NCBI RefSeq assembly: GCF_000250675.2
Contig: NC_018681.1
Span: forward strand, 4,464,001-4,528,000
DNA from: Nocardia brasiliensis ATCC 700358
GTDB lineage: Bacteria; Actinomycetota; Actinomycetes; Mycobacteriales; Mycobacteriaceae
Direction of reading: 5' to 3'
Length of the DNA: 64,000 nt
Shown: one piece after another, positions 41,148 to 49,657 of the stretch
How the letters are laid out: every line of letters begins with the position of its first letter
Position numbering within the stretch: position 1 is the stretch's first letter
The notes under the pieces: model-generated
Databases searched by the model: none
Seen by the model: only the letters and a program-made list of their open reading frames with translations
What the model was told of the DNA's origin: nothing
Position numbers and translations under genes: made by a program

Positions 41148-42368
41148 TCAGGTCGTCCGGTAACTGCGCGCCACCAGCGCCGAGCGCAGGTACCACAGGC
41201 CGGAGGGTTGGGACGGGTCGAAGCCGGTGAGCTGGCCGATCCGTTTGAGCCGGTAGTCGACGGTGTTGGTGTGCACGTGCAGCACCCGCGCCGTCCGTTG
41301 CCGGTTGAGGTTGTTGCCGATGTGGCGCTGCAGCGTCTCCAGCAGTTCCGGGTGTTCGTCGAGCGGGTCGAGCAGTTGCCCGAGGTATTCGCGGCCGGGC
41401 CCGGGCCGGGTGAGCTGGTACTCGAGCGCGAGTTCGTCGAACCGGTACAGCCCCGCCACCGCTTCCAGGCGTTGCACCATGTCGAGCAGTTCGTGGGCCT
41501 GATCGGCGGCGTTCGGGATCTGCTCGGGCGTGGCCTCGACCATGGTGGCGGTGATGCCGACCTGCGCCGCGTGCGTCAGCTGGTTCACCAGGGTGTCATA
41601 GCCTTCGTTGTCGAAGGTGGCCGAGGGGATCAGCACGGTGCCGCCGTCGACGCTCAGCAGCGACAGCGCGCTCTCGCCACAGCGGGTCGCGAGCTCGGCC
41701 TGCACCCGGCGCAGTTTGCGGCGGGCCACCACCTGGTTGTCGATCATCGGGTTCTGTTCCTCGCGGTGCGGCGGAATCGCCACGGCGAGTACGGCGTACG
41801 AGGGCGCGATGGCGATCCCGCATTCGCGGGCCATGGTGGAGGTGCTATGCCCGCCGAGCAGCGCGGAGGTCAGCGTGTGCACCGCGGTGTGGTGCTCGCT
41901 GACCACCGAACGCAGTTCCCTGATGTAGGCGACCGAGATCGCCGAGCTGATCATGTCGAGGATTTCCAGGACCATCTTGGCGCCGTCGACCAGGCTGTCG
42001 TAGTCCTTGATCGAGGCGTCCGAGACCACCAGGTCCAGGCCCATCTTGAAGCCCTCGTGGATGGAGTGGTGGATGGTGTCGATCGGCACGCCCTCGCGTG
42101 CCCAGCCCGCCGCGGCGTCCTGGATCCGCTGCAGTTTCTCCGGGATGTCCTGGCCGTCGAGCATGCTGACCGCGAACTCCAGGCAGACCCGGGTGATGGT
42201 CGTGACATCGCCGGAGATGGCATCGGAGGGTAACGTGCCGCAGGGGATGACGTTGGCCACGAAGTGGCCGACCATTTGACGGGATAACGCGCGAACGTCC
42301 TTGAGTGGGGACGACATCGGCTTCCCGGCGAGCGTAAGGCTCTGCCGGGCCGAACTGTCGATCGACAT
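41148..42368 (-). CDS. PucR/CdaR-type helix-turn-helix regulator
   Basis: This 406-residue paralogue of the gene at 2049 has the sensor region (WAREGVPIDTIHHSIHEGFK, SEHHTAVHTLTSALLGG), a GGDEF-like middle (ARRKLRRVQAELATRCGES, LLSVDGGTVLIP) and an intact C-terminal helix-turn-helix (RVLHVHTNTVDYRLKRIGQL, starting about residue 360). ATG 42368 follows AAGGAG. It lies between the membrane protein and the ECF sigma gene; its own promoter region overlaps the 3' end of the sigma gene. Targets are unknown. Confidence 0.9.
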   Translation of the reverse strand: MSIDSSARQSLTLAGKPMSSPLKDVRALSRQMVGHFVANVIPCGTLPSDAISGDVTTITRVCLEFAVSMLDGQDIPEKLQRIQDAAAGWAREGVPIDTIHHSIHEGFKMGLDLVVSDASIKDYDSLVDGAKMVLEILDMISSAISVAYIRELRSVVSEHHTAVHTLTSALLGGHSTSTMARECGIAIAPSYAVLAVAIPPHREEQNPMIDNQVVARRKLRRVQAELATRCGESALSLLSVDGGTVLIPSATFDNEGYDTLVNQLTHAAQVGITATMVEATPEQIPNAADQAHELLDMVQRLEAVAGLYRFDELALEYQLTRPGPGREYLGQLLDPLDEHPELLETLQRHIGNNLNRQRTARVLHVHTNTVDYRLKRIGQLTGFDPSQPSGLWYLRSALVARSYRTT

Positions 42369-42463
42369 TGACGACTCCTTCCGCCCCCGGATATAGCTGT
42401 GCGGCGCATTCACACTAATCGTTCGATGCTGGTAGCGGAACGAATCGCCGTCTTCTCTACGTC

Positions 42464-43378
42464 TCACAGAGACTGGTCGGTCGGTGGTTGTGACGGGTCA
42501 CAAGCGGGCAATACGCCCAAGTCGAGGGCGCGCAGGCGCGCCGGATCGGCGATCACCTCGTAACCCGCGACCCGTTCGGCGCGCACCGTGACGACGAGCG
42601 CGAGCAGCAGCTGCCCGCGCGGCGCGACCACGAGGCCCACGGCGCCGTCGACCAGCGCGAGCGCCGCCACCCGGGAACGGCGTTGCAGCAGTACGGTTTC
42701 CCGCGCCACCGCCTGCGCGCCGCGCACGATCGCCGCCATGCCCGCGGGCAACGCGGCCGGGTCGGCCACGCGGACCACATCGGGGGCGAGCACGGCGAGC
42801 AGCGCGCCCAGGTCACCTTCGCGCGCGGCGGCGAGGAAGGCCTCGACCACGCGGCGCTGCTCGGCGAGTTCGGTTGCCGGCGCCCGGGTTTCCCCGCGGG
42901 TGCGCTGCCGGGCCCGGCTGGCCAGCTTCTTCGTCGTCGCGGGCGTGCGGCCCACGATCGGCGCGATCTGCTCGAACGGGACGGCGAACAGATCGTGCAG
43001 CACAAACGCCACCCGCTCGTCCGGGTGCAGCGTATCCAGCACCACCAGCAGGGCCCGGCCCACCGCATCGATCAGCAGGGCTTCCTGCTCGGGATCGGCG
43101 TCGTAGGCGGTATCGCCCAGCTCGGCGCGCAGATCCAGCGGGTCCTCGCGGCGGGTGGCGCGGGCACGCAGCATGTCCAGGCAGATCCGGGACAGCACCG
43201 TGGTGAGCCAGGCGATCAGGTTGTCGGGCTGCACGGCGTCGTCCTTGACCAGGCGCAGCCAGGTTTCCTGCACCGCGTCCTCGGCTTCGGCGACCGAGCC
43301 GAGCATGCGGTAGGCGATCGCGCCGAGCCGGGCGCGGTGCGACTCGAAGCGCCGGGCCAGCACGTCCTGGTTAGGCAT
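42464..43378 (-). CDS. ECF41-type RNA polymerase sigma factor with SnoaL-like C-terminal domain
   Basis: This 304-residue sigma factor has region 2 at about residues 8-75 (ARLGAIAYRMLGSVAEAEDAV is diagnostic) and region 4 at about 115-165 (LHPDERVAFVLHDLFAVPFE). A NTF2/SnoaL-like C-terminal domain covers about 175-290 (VVEAFLAAAREGDLGALLAV). This is the ECF41/SigJ-type arrangement, in which the C-terminal domain modulates activity in place of an anti-sigma factor. ECF41 genes usually sit beside a DoxX, carboxymuconolactone decarboxylase or oxidoreductase gene that they control. Here a divergent DoxX gene is 89 bases away. GGAAAGG precedes ATG 43378. Confidence 0.92.
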   Translation of the reverse strand: MPNQDVLARRFESHRARLGAIAYRMLGSVAEAEDAVQETWLRLVKDDAVQPDNLIAWLTTVLSRICLDMLRARATRREDPLDLRAELGDTAYDADPEQEALLIDAVGRALLVVLDTLHPDERVAFVLHDLFAVPFEQIAPIVGRTPATTKKLASRARQRTRGETRAPATELAEQRRVVEAFLAAAREGDLGALLAVLAPDVVRVADPAALPAGMAAIVRGAQAVARETVLLQRRSRVAALALVDGAVGLVVAPRGQLLLALVVTVRAERVAGYEVIADPARLRALDLGVLPACDPSQPPTDQSL

Positions 43379-43467
43379 CGGTCACCTTTCCGTTCCGGCA
43401 CTCGTCACATGCTCGAGGGATCCACGATCGCAGACCGATCCCGCACCGAAAACAGGAGGGTCCGACC

Positions 43468-43815
43468 ATGTCCATTGCCTATGTCCTCGTCACCCTGGCC
43501 GCCGCGGCGGCCATGCTGATCGCCGGCGGGATCGACGTGTTCCGCGCGGAGTGGGTGCGCGCCAACATGAAGAGTTACGGCTTGCAGGAGTGGACGCTCT
43601 ATCCATTGGCGGCGATCAAGGCGGCCGGTGCGCTGGGGCTGCTGGCCGGGTTCGTGTTCCGGCCGCTGGGCTTGGCCGCGGGGATCTGCCTGGTGCTCTA
43701 CTTCCTCGGCGCGCTCGCGACCGTGCTGCGCGCCCGCGCATACGCCGATGTCGGCTACCCGCTGCCGTATCTCGCGCTGGCCGCGGGTTCGGTCGCGCTC
43801 TACGCGCTGAGCTGA
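43468..43815 (+). CDS. DoxX-family membrane protein, ECF41 partner
   Basis: This 115-residue four-helix membrane protein has segments at about 3-22, 45-65 (LYPLAAIKAAGALGLLAGFV), 68-88 (LGLAAGICLVLYFLGALATV) and 97-115. It belongs to the DoxX-like family, often linked to thiol or quinone redox. The 89-base divergent region contains CGTCACA and, 16 bases on, GATC, which loosely resembles the ECF41 consensus TGTCACA-N16-CGTC. Control by the neighbouring sigma factor is therefore likely from context but weak from the promoter alone. Confidence 0.87.
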   Translation: MSIAYVLVTLAAAAAMLIAGGIDVFRAEWVRANMKSYGLQEWTLYPLAAIKAAGALGLLAGFVFRPLGLAAGICLVLYFLGALATVLRARAYADVGYPLPYLALAAGSVALYALS

Positions 43816-43823
43816 CCCGCCGC

Positions 43824-45410
43824 TCAGCCGTTGCGGATGAACCGCGCCGCTTGCTCGCCGATGAAGACGGCGGGCGCGTGCGTGTGCCCGCGGATCAGCA
43901 TCGGCATCACCGAGGCGTCCGCCACGCGAAGTCCTTGCACGCCACGCACTTCCAGGCGTGGCGTGACGACGCTGGCGGCGTCGGTGCCCATCCGGCAGGT
44001 GCCGACCGGGTGATACAGGGTGTGCGAGTAGCCGTTCAGCGTCAGTTCGAGGGTGGCCTCGAGGTCGCTGGGCGCCTGGGGCGGATAGATCAGCGGGCCG
44101 AGTACCGCCCGCATTGCCGGGGTTTCGGCGATATCGGCACAGATGCGCAGCCCCGCCATGATCGCGGCCCGGTCGGCGCCCGCGCTGTCGGAGAGATAGC
44201 GCGGGTCGATCACCGGCTTGGCGGCCGGATCCGGCGCCGAGAGGGTGATGCGGCCCCGGCTGTGCGGGCGCAGCAGCACCGTCGCCAAGATGACGCCGTG
44301 CTCGGTCGGGTCGACGAGACCTTCGTGGTAGAAGGGCGCGGGTGCGTAGAGCAGCTCGAGGTCCGGGATGTCGAGATCCGGTGTGCTGCGGACGAAGCCG
44401 TACGCCTCGGCGACATTCGAGGTGAGCATGCCGCGATGGCGGAGGAAGTAGTCGAGCAGCTGCCGCGGCTTCTCGGCGCCGAACAGGGTATCGCCCGCAG
44501 CGCCGTAACCGATGCCCGCGACGAGATGATCCTGCAGGTTGGCGCCGACCTCCGGAGCGTGATGTAGCGCGCGAATACCCTGGCGCGCCAACTCGTCCCG
44601 GTCGCCGATGCCCGAAAGCATCAGCAGCTGCGGGCTGTTGATCGCGCCCCCGCAGAGCACCACTTCGCGGCGCGCGGTCACCGTGTGCGGCCCGCCGCCC
44701 TGGTGGTATTCGACGCCGGTCGCGCGGGTTCCGTCGAAGAGCACCCTGGTGGCGAGCGCTTCGGAGCGCACGGTGAGGTTGGGCCTGCGCAGCGCGGGGC
44801 GCAAATAGCCGTCGGCGGTGCTCCACCGCCGGCCGCCGCGCTGGGTGACCATCGTCTGGGTGAAGCCTTCCGGCTCCGGCCGATTCGCCGGTTCGACCCC
44901 GAATCCGGCCTCCTGCACCGCGGTCAGGTAAGCCGCGGTGGAGGCGCGGGGGCTGCGCTGACGGGAGACGTGGATCAGGCCGTCGGCGCCCTCGTCTGGA
45001 TACTGTGCGTCCTCGACCTTTTCGATCCGCCGGAACTGGTCGACGGCGGCCGCGAATCCCCATTCGTCGCCGGCCAGCAAGGCCCACTCGTCGTAGTCGG
45101 CGCGGAAGCCCCGCACCCACATCATCGCGTTCATCGACGACGAGCCGCCGAACATCTTGCCGCGCGGCCAGTAGATCTGCCGGTTCTTCAGCTCCGGTTG
45201 CGGCTCGGTGAGGTAGTCCCAATCCACCTTGGAACGAAACAGCTTCGCGAATCCGGCCGGGATGTGCGCGAATTTGTTCTTGTCCCGCGGACCCGCTTCC
45301 AACAGCACCACCGAGACGCCCGGGTCGGCGCTGAGCCGGTTCGCCAGCACCGCCCCCGCGGATCCGGAACCGACGATCACGTAATCCGCAGTAAGCCCAC
45401 CTGGTTGCAC
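43824..45410 (-). CDS. GMC-family FAD oxidoreductase (choline dehydrogenase-like)
   Basis: This 528-residue GMC flavoenzyme starts with the FAD-binding motif VIVGSGSAGAVLANRLS (about 10-26), followed by WPRGKMFGGSSSMNAMMWVR (GMC signature 1). CGGAINSPQLLMLSGIGD is GMC signature 2, and the C-terminal active-site block is HPVGTCRMG with a conserved His in RGHTHAPAVFIGE. Start GTG 45410 was preferred because GGAGTGGGACA lies just upstream. It oxidises an alcohol to aldehyde; close relatives act on choline, polyethylene glycol or long-chain alcohols. It lies downstream of the TetR gene on the same strand with a 128-bp gap, so it may belong to the same regulon. Confidence 0.9.
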   Translation of the reverse strand: MQPGGLTADYVIVGSGSAGAVLANRLSADPGVSVVLLEAGPRDKNKFAHIPAGFAKLFRSKVDWDYLTEPQPELKNRQIYWPRGKMFGGSSSMNAMMWVRGFRADYDEWALLAGDEWGFAAAVDQFRRIEKVEDAQYPDEGADGLIHVSRQRSPRASTAAYLTAVQEAGFGVEPANRPEPEGFTQTMVTQRGGRRWSTADGYLRPALRRPNLTVRSEALATRVLFDGTRATGVEYHQGGGPHTVTARREVVLCGGAINSPQLLMLSGIGDRDELARQGIRALHHAPEVGANLQDHLVAGIGYGAAGDTLFGAEKPRQLLDYFLRHRGMLTSNVAEAYGFVRSTPDLDIPDLELLYAPAPFYHEGLVDPTEHGVILATVLLRPHSRGRITLSAPDPAAKPVIDPRYLSDSAGADRAAIMAGLRICADIAETPAMRAVLGPLIYPPQAPSDLEATLELTLNGYSHTLYHPVGTCRMGTDAASVVTPRLEVRGVQGLRVADASVMPMLIRGHTHAPAVFIGEQAARFIRNG

Positions 45411-45538
45411 TGTCCCACTCCGATCCGCGCTGCCTATGAGCAAGATACGAGCAACACGGGACGCGGGGTTCGATTTCGCTATAACCGGAGCCAAGTCACA
45501 CCGGCGCGGCCGACGGCATGCGTCGACCTGTGCCGGAC

Positions 45539-46117
45539 TCAGCGCAGGATGAGCAGAGCCGACTTCTCGATCCGGTCGGCGATCTCGGAGTAGGAGCCGT
45601 ACCCCATGCCCGCGCGCACCAGTGCCCCCGCGTACAGCAGTTCCAGAGATTCCACGACGTCGAGGTCCGGGTCCGGGCCGAGAGCGCGGATGATCCGGGT
45701 CCGGATCTCGGCGCCGATGCGGCCGCGCAGGTGCTCGACGTCGGGGTCGCGGCCGAGCAACGCGCTGGTGACCGCGCCGGACAGCTCCTGCTCGTCGGCG
45801 ACCAGCATGGCGATGTTGCGCAGTTCGGCGACGACCCGAACGGTCGCGTCCTGGTCCTCGCTCGCGGGCGAGGGCGCCGACATCAAACGCCGCCAGAAGA
45901 TCTCGGCGACGAGGTGCTCCTTGGAGGAGAAGTAGGTGTAGGCGGTCGCGGCCCCGACTCCCGCGGCGGCCGCGACCAACCGGATGGTCATGCCTGCAAA
46001 CCCTTCGCGGGCAAGCACTTCCACCGCCGACCTGGTGAGCTTGTCGACGGTGTCGGCCTGCTTCCCGGACAACCTGCGCCGGGTCGCCTCGAGCGTGATG
46101 GACTCGGGTTCGGACAT
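45539..46117 (-). CDS. TetR-family regulator (candidate controller of the steroid-type cluster)
   Basis: This 192-residue TetR protein has an N-terminal helix-turn-helix at about residues 22-70 (VEVLAREGFAGMTIRLVAAA, GVGAATAYTYFSSKEHL). Its helical C-terminal domain ends RAGMGYGSYSEIADRIEK. It is the only local TetR in the 45-62 kb catabolic locus and lies just downstream of the KstD-like gene, so it is the best candidate to bind the CTGTCYRGACAG elements found upstream of the three transcription units there. In M. tuberculosis the equivalent position (Rv0767c) is also a regulator-like gene. No site was found directly before it, so it may be transcribed from the operon upstream. Confidence 0.9.
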   Translation of the reverse strand: MSEPESITLEATRRRLSGKQADTVDKLTRSAVEVLAREGFAGMTIRLVAAAAGVGAATAYTYFSSKEHLVAEIFWRRLMSAPSPASEDQDATVRVVAELRNIAMLVADEQELSGAVTSALLGRDPDVEHLRGRIGAEIRTRIIRALGPDPDLDVVESLELLYAGALVRAGMGYGSYSEIADRIEKSALLILR

Positions 46118-46141
46118 GTGACCGGATACTACTACGGCCGG

Positions 46142-47611
46142 TCAGTTCTTGGCCGCGGCCAGACCCGCCCTGCGGCCGTAGAAACTGCCGTCACCCAGCG
46201 ACGCGCCGCTCACGTACCCGCCCGCGCAGAGCCCCGAGGTGCACCGCCCCGCGGCGTAGAGCCCGGGGATCGGCGCGCCGGAGACGTGCAGCACCCGCGA
46301 ATCCAGGTCGGTGCGCAGCCCGCCGAGGGTGAAACCCGCGGTGAAACCCCGCATGTCGAACGCGGCCAGCGAACCGCGTAGCGGCCGTACCCATTCCGGC
46401 TTCTTCCCGAGCAGCGGGTCCTTGCCCGAAGCGGCGTGCAGGTTGTAGCAGTCGACCGTCGCCTGCAAGGCGAGTTCGGGCAGACCCATGTCGGCCTCGA
46501 GTTCCGCGACCGTCTCCGCCGCCCAGGTCGGGGGTTGGCGGAAGAACGGGGTAGACGTCTCGGTGGCGAGTCCGGCCTCGTAGGCCGTCTCGTCGATGAC
46601 GAGGAACGCCTGGTTCTCCTGCTGGATCAGCGTCGCCTGCCCGATCCGGCCGGGATAGGTGTCCTCGGCGATGAACCGCTGCCCGCGACCGTTGACCAGG
46701 ATGCCGCGCGCGAGCAACTGCGGGTCACCGAAGAACGCCACCTCGGTCGCGTCCATGTGTGCCAGCTCCGCGCCGAGCGCCTGGGCGACCCGGATGCCGA
46801 TGCCGTCGTGCTCCTCGATCGCGGCGGCCGGTCGGCCGATCAGCCGCGGCGCGTAGCCCTCGATCATCTGCTGGTGATAGGCGAAACTGCCGGTGGCGAG
46901 GACGAGTCCGCGCTCGGCGCGGATCGCCACCTCCTTGCCGTAACGCCGGGCGATCACCCCGACCACCCGATCGTCGTCGTCCACCACCAACCGGCCGATG
47001 CGCAGGTCGTATTCGACTCGGACGCCGAGGGATTCGGCGGTCTCCGCGAGCGGCTTCATCAACATGTAGCCGCCGCTCTTGCGGCCGATCTTCTTGTCCG
47101 CCATCTGCGGAACATGCCCGCGTGGCGCGGGTTTGGCGAGGGCATTGAACGGCGCGGCGTTCTCGCCGCCGGAATACATCAGCCCCTCGTCGTGCGGCGG
47201 TTCCCAGCCGGGCTCGCCCCAGAAGGCTTCGCGGAACGGCACTCCGTTGGCCACCAGCCAGTTGTAGTGCTCGACGCTGCCCCGGCAGTAGTCGGCGATC
47301 TTGGCCTGGTCCACGCCGGGGCCCAGCGCCGCGAGCAGGAAGGTCTCCATGTTCTCCGGCGTGTCCTCGAAGCCGAGCGCCTGCTGCAAGGGGGTGCCGC
47401 CGCCGAGGTAGATGAATCCGCCCGCCATTGCCGCCGCGCCGCCCCAGCCGCCGGTCCGTTCCAGGATCAGCACCTCGGCGCCCGCGCGCGCCGCCTCGAT
47501 CGCCGCACAGACCCCGGCGATGCCGTATCCGGCGACGACGACGTCGGCCCGCAGGTCCCATTCGGTGACCGCGCTCGCGCGCAGGGGGCGAAGGGCATTG
47601 GCATCGGTCAT
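46142..47611 (-). CDS. FAD-dependent oxidoreductase, 3-ketosteroid dehydrogenase/fumarate reductase-like
   Basis: This 489-residue flavoprotein has an N-terminal FAD motif VVVAGYGIAGVCAAIEAARA (about 23-42), then LERTGGWGGAAAMAGGFIYL. A C-terminal FAD-contact block reads GLYAAGRCTSGLCAGGYVSG. The family contains 3-ketosteroid delta-1-dehydrogenases and fumarate reductase-like enzymes; with CYP125, CYP51 and a KstR-like site in the same locus, a steroid or polycyclic substrate is likely. Start ATG 47611 follows AAGGAACG. It is the last catabolic gene of the ALDH-SDR-HIBADH-CMD unit, with an 11-base gap to the CMD gene. Confidence 0.88.
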   Translation of the reverse strand: MTDANALRPLRASAVTEWDLRADVVVAGYGIAGVCAAIEAARAGAEVLILERTGGWGGAAAMAGGFIYLGGGTPLQQALGFEDTPENMETFLLAALGPGVDQAKIADYCRGSVEHYNWLVANGVPFREAFWGEPGWEPPHDEGLMYSGGENAAPFNALAKPAPRGHVPQMADKKIGRKSGGYMLMKPLAETAESLGVRVEYDLRIGRLVVDDDDRVVGVIARRYGKEVAIRAERGLVLATGSFAYHQQMIEGYAPRLIGRPAAAIEEHDGIGIRVAQALGAELAHMDATEVAFFGDPQLLARGILVNGRGQRFIAEDTYPGRIGQATLIQQENQAFLVIDETAYEAGLATETSTPFFRQPPTWAAETVAELEADMGLPELALQATVDCYNLHAASGKDPLLGKKPEWVRPLRGSLAAFDMRGFTAGFTLGGLRTDLDSRVLHVSGAPIPGLYAAGRCTSGLCAGGYVSGASLGDGSFYGRRAGLAAAKN

Positions 47612-47622
47612 GTTTCGTTCCT

Positions 47623-48027
47623 TCACTCGGTGCGGTCGTCGTGCTCGGCGCGGGCGGCCTTCTGCTGCTGCGCCACAATCTTGCCCACCAACAGGTCGAG
47701 TTTGGTGCCGTTCGGCCACCCGACGTAGTGGCAGAGGAACACCGCGATCTCGTGCAACTGCTCCTCGGTGAGTTCGTCGTTGCGCAGCGCGGCGCCGATC
47801 TGGATGCCCGCGGTGTCGATGGCGCCCTGCGCGGTGAGCGCGCCGAGCAGCAACAGCCTGCGGTCCCGTATCGACAGCGCGGTGCGCGACCAGATGTCGG
47901 CGAACAGATGGTCGGCGGTGACGGCGAAGTGACTGCCGGGGTAGTCCTGGAATTCGGTGCCGTAGACCTCGGCCATCTTGGCCAGGCCGCGCCGGCGCGT
48001 GGTCTCGGCGGAACCGTTGTCGGTCAT
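47623..48027 (-). CDS. Carboxymuconolactone decarboxylase (CMD)-family protein
   Basis: This 134-residue protein is of the CMD/AhpD-like family: LFADIWSRTALSIRDRRLLL, then TEEQLHEIAVFLCHYVGWPN. True AhpD proteins have CxxC; here only one Cys precedes His-Tyr (CHYVGWPNG), as in gamma-carboxymuconolactone decarboxylase-type members. Its gene order (next to a HIBADH-like and an SDR gene) matches Rv0771 of M. tuberculosis. Coupling is tight: its start overlaps the stop of the HIBADH-like gene by 4 bases. Substrate unknown. Confidence 0.88.
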   Translation of the reverse strand: MTDNGSAETTRRRGLAKMAEVYGTEFQDYPGSHFAVTADHLFADIWSRTALSIRDRRLLLLGALTAQGAIDTAGIQIGAALRNDELTEEQLHEIAVFLCHYVGWPNGTKLDLLVGKIVAQQQKAARAEHDDRTE

Positions 48028-48899
48028 GCGGATTCCCTTTCGGAGGTCGAAGCGCCGACGCCCAGCCCGGTCCCCAGGTGCGCGCGGGCGAGTTCGGTCA
48101 GCGGAAGCGCCACGTCGAGCCGGGCACCGAGCTCGAGCGCGAGCCCGAGGTCCTTCTCGCCGAGATCGCGCACGTGGCGCAGGATGGGTAACCAGAAGTC
48201 GCCCTCGGCGATCGGGGCGGTGCGGTCGCGGAGCATGATGGCGCCGGGACCGCCGGTGACGGCGTCGGAGTGGCGGACCACCTTGCCCAGGGTTGTGAGG
48301 TCGAGGCCCGCCGCCTCGGCGAGCCGCTGCGCCTCGGTGGCGGCGGTGAAGGCGACGAAATGGAGTATGTTGCGCGCCAGCTTCATTCGCGTTCCGGCAC
48401 CCACCGGCCCGGCGTGCACGATCAGATCGGCGAAGCAGCCGAACGGCTCGCGCACGGCGGCGTAGGCAGTTTCGCTGCCGCCGATGAGCACCGCGAGCCT
48501 GCCCTTCGCCGCGCCGGGCGCACCGCCGCTGATCGGCGCGTCGACGAATTCGACACCGTGCGTGGCGCATTCGGCGGCGAGCTGCTCCGCCGTCTGGTCA
48601 CTGATCGTCGAGTGCACGGCCACCACGGTGCCCGGCGCGGCGGTGCGCAGCACCCCGTCGGGGCCGGTGAGCACCTCGCGCACCTGATCGTCGTCCACGA
48701 CCGCCACCGAGATCACGGCGGCCTGCTCGGCGAGTTCGGCCGCGGTCCGGGCCACGGCGGCACCGGCCTCGACATACTGCTGTACCGCCGCCGGACGCAC
48801 GTCGCAAACCGTCAGTCCACCCGGCCAGGCGAGCAGCCGCCGCGCCATCGGCGCGCCCATGGCGCCCAGCCCGATGAAGCCGATCCGGGGCTGATTCAT
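48024..48899 (-). CDS. 3-hydroxyisobutyrate dehydrogenase-like NAD(P) oxidoreductase
   Basis: This 291-residue beta-hydroxyacid dehydrogenase has the N-terminal Rossmann motif GFIGLGAMGAPMA (about 7-19), the substrate-binding FVDAPISGGAPGA (about 118-130) and the catalytic Lys in GAGTRMKLARNIL (about 165-178). It oxidises a 3-hydroxy acid or reduces an aldehyde. The context (Rv0770 equivalent) suggests it processes a C3-C5 fragment of the catabolic route. ATGA overlaps join it to the SDR gene upstream and the CMD gene downstream. Confidence 0.92.
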   Translation of the reverse strand: MNQPRIGFIGLGAMGAPMARRLLAWPGGLTVCDVRPAAVQQYVEAGAAVARTAAELAEQAAVISVAVVDDDQVREVLTGPDGVLRTAAPGTVVAVHSTISDQTAEQLAAECATHGVEFVDAPISGGAPGAAKGRLAVLIGGSETAYAAVREPFGCFADLIVHAGPVGAGTRMKLARNILHFVAFTAATEAQRLAEAAGLDLTTLGKVVRHSDAVTGGPGAIMLRDRTAPIAEGDFWLPILRHVRDLGEKDLGLALELGARLDVALPLTELARAHLGTGLGVGASTSERESA

Positions 48900-49645
48900 G
48901 ACCGGAACACCTGCCCGCCATCGACATTGAAGATCTGCCCGGTGATCCAGCCCGCCTCGTCGGAGAGCAGGAACAGGCACGCGCCGACCAGATCGGCCGG
49001 TGTGCCCATGCGCTGGATCGGCAGCCGCTTGACCATCTCCGACACGATCGGCTCCGGCGTGACGGCCTTCGTCGCCGCGGTGTCGATCGGTCCGGGGGCG
49101 ATGGCGTTGATCCGGATCTTCGAACCGCCGAGCTCGAACGCGAGCTGCTGGGTGAGACCGTTGACGCCGACCTTGGCCAGCCCGTAGAAACTCGAGTACA
49201 TCCATGCGGCCGTAGACGATTGGTTGACGATCGATCCGCCCTTCTTGCGCATGTGCGGCCAGACGGCCCTGGTCATGGTCAGCGCGCCGTCCATGTTCAC
49301 GCTCATGAAGGTCTTGTAGTAGTCCCACGGCACGGTCAGCAGGAGGTTGACCTTCATTTCGCCGTAGATCGCCGCGTTGTTGACCAGGTGGTCGATGCCG
49401 CCGAACTCCGCGACAGTGAATTCCGCCAGCGCTGCCGCGGATTCGGGATCGGCCACATCGACCTGACCGAAGACCGCCGTGCCGCCGTCGGCGGTGATCT
49501 TTTCCGCCGTGGCCCGGCCCGCCTCGGCATTCTTGTCGGCGACAACGACTTTCGCGCCCTCGGTGGCGAGCGCCGCGGCATAGGCCGCGCCGATGCCCTG
49601 GGCCGCACCGGTGACGATGACGGACCTTCCCGTGAATCGGGTCAT
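48896..49645 (-). CDS. Short-chain dehydrogenase/reductase (Rv0769-like)
   Basis: This 249-residue classical SDR has the cofactor motif GAAQGIG (about 13-19), the NNAAIYG loop (about 88-94), the catalytic Tyr and Lys in YGLAKVGVNGLTQQLAFELG and the INAIAPGPIDT segment. Length and motifs are typical. It oxidises a secondary alcohol or reduces a ketone. In M. tuberculosis the equivalent gene lies beside aldA (Rv0768), as here. ATG 49645 is 12 bases downstream of the ALDH stop, in the same operon. Confidence 0.93.
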   Translation of the reverse strand: MTRFTGRSVIVTGAAQGIGAAYAAALATEGAKVVVADKNAEAGRATAEKITADGGTAVFGQVDVADPESAAALAEFTVAEFGGIDHLVNNAAIYGEMKVNLLLTVPWDYYKTFMSVNMDGALTMTRAVWPHMRKKGGSIVNQSSTAAWMYSSFYGLAKVGVNGLTQQLAFELGGSKIRINAIAPGPIDTAATKAVTPEPIVSEMVKRLPIQRMGTPADLVGACLFLLSDEAGWITGQIFNVDGGQVFRS

Positions 49646-49657
49646 GACTGTGCTCCT

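Noticed and set aside
42488..42503. TTGTGAC-GG-GTCACAA palindrome
   Set aside because: It is a perfect 7-bp inverted repeat but lies inside the 3' coding end of the sigma gene. It could act on the PucR gene downstream, but there is no second copy or promoter context.
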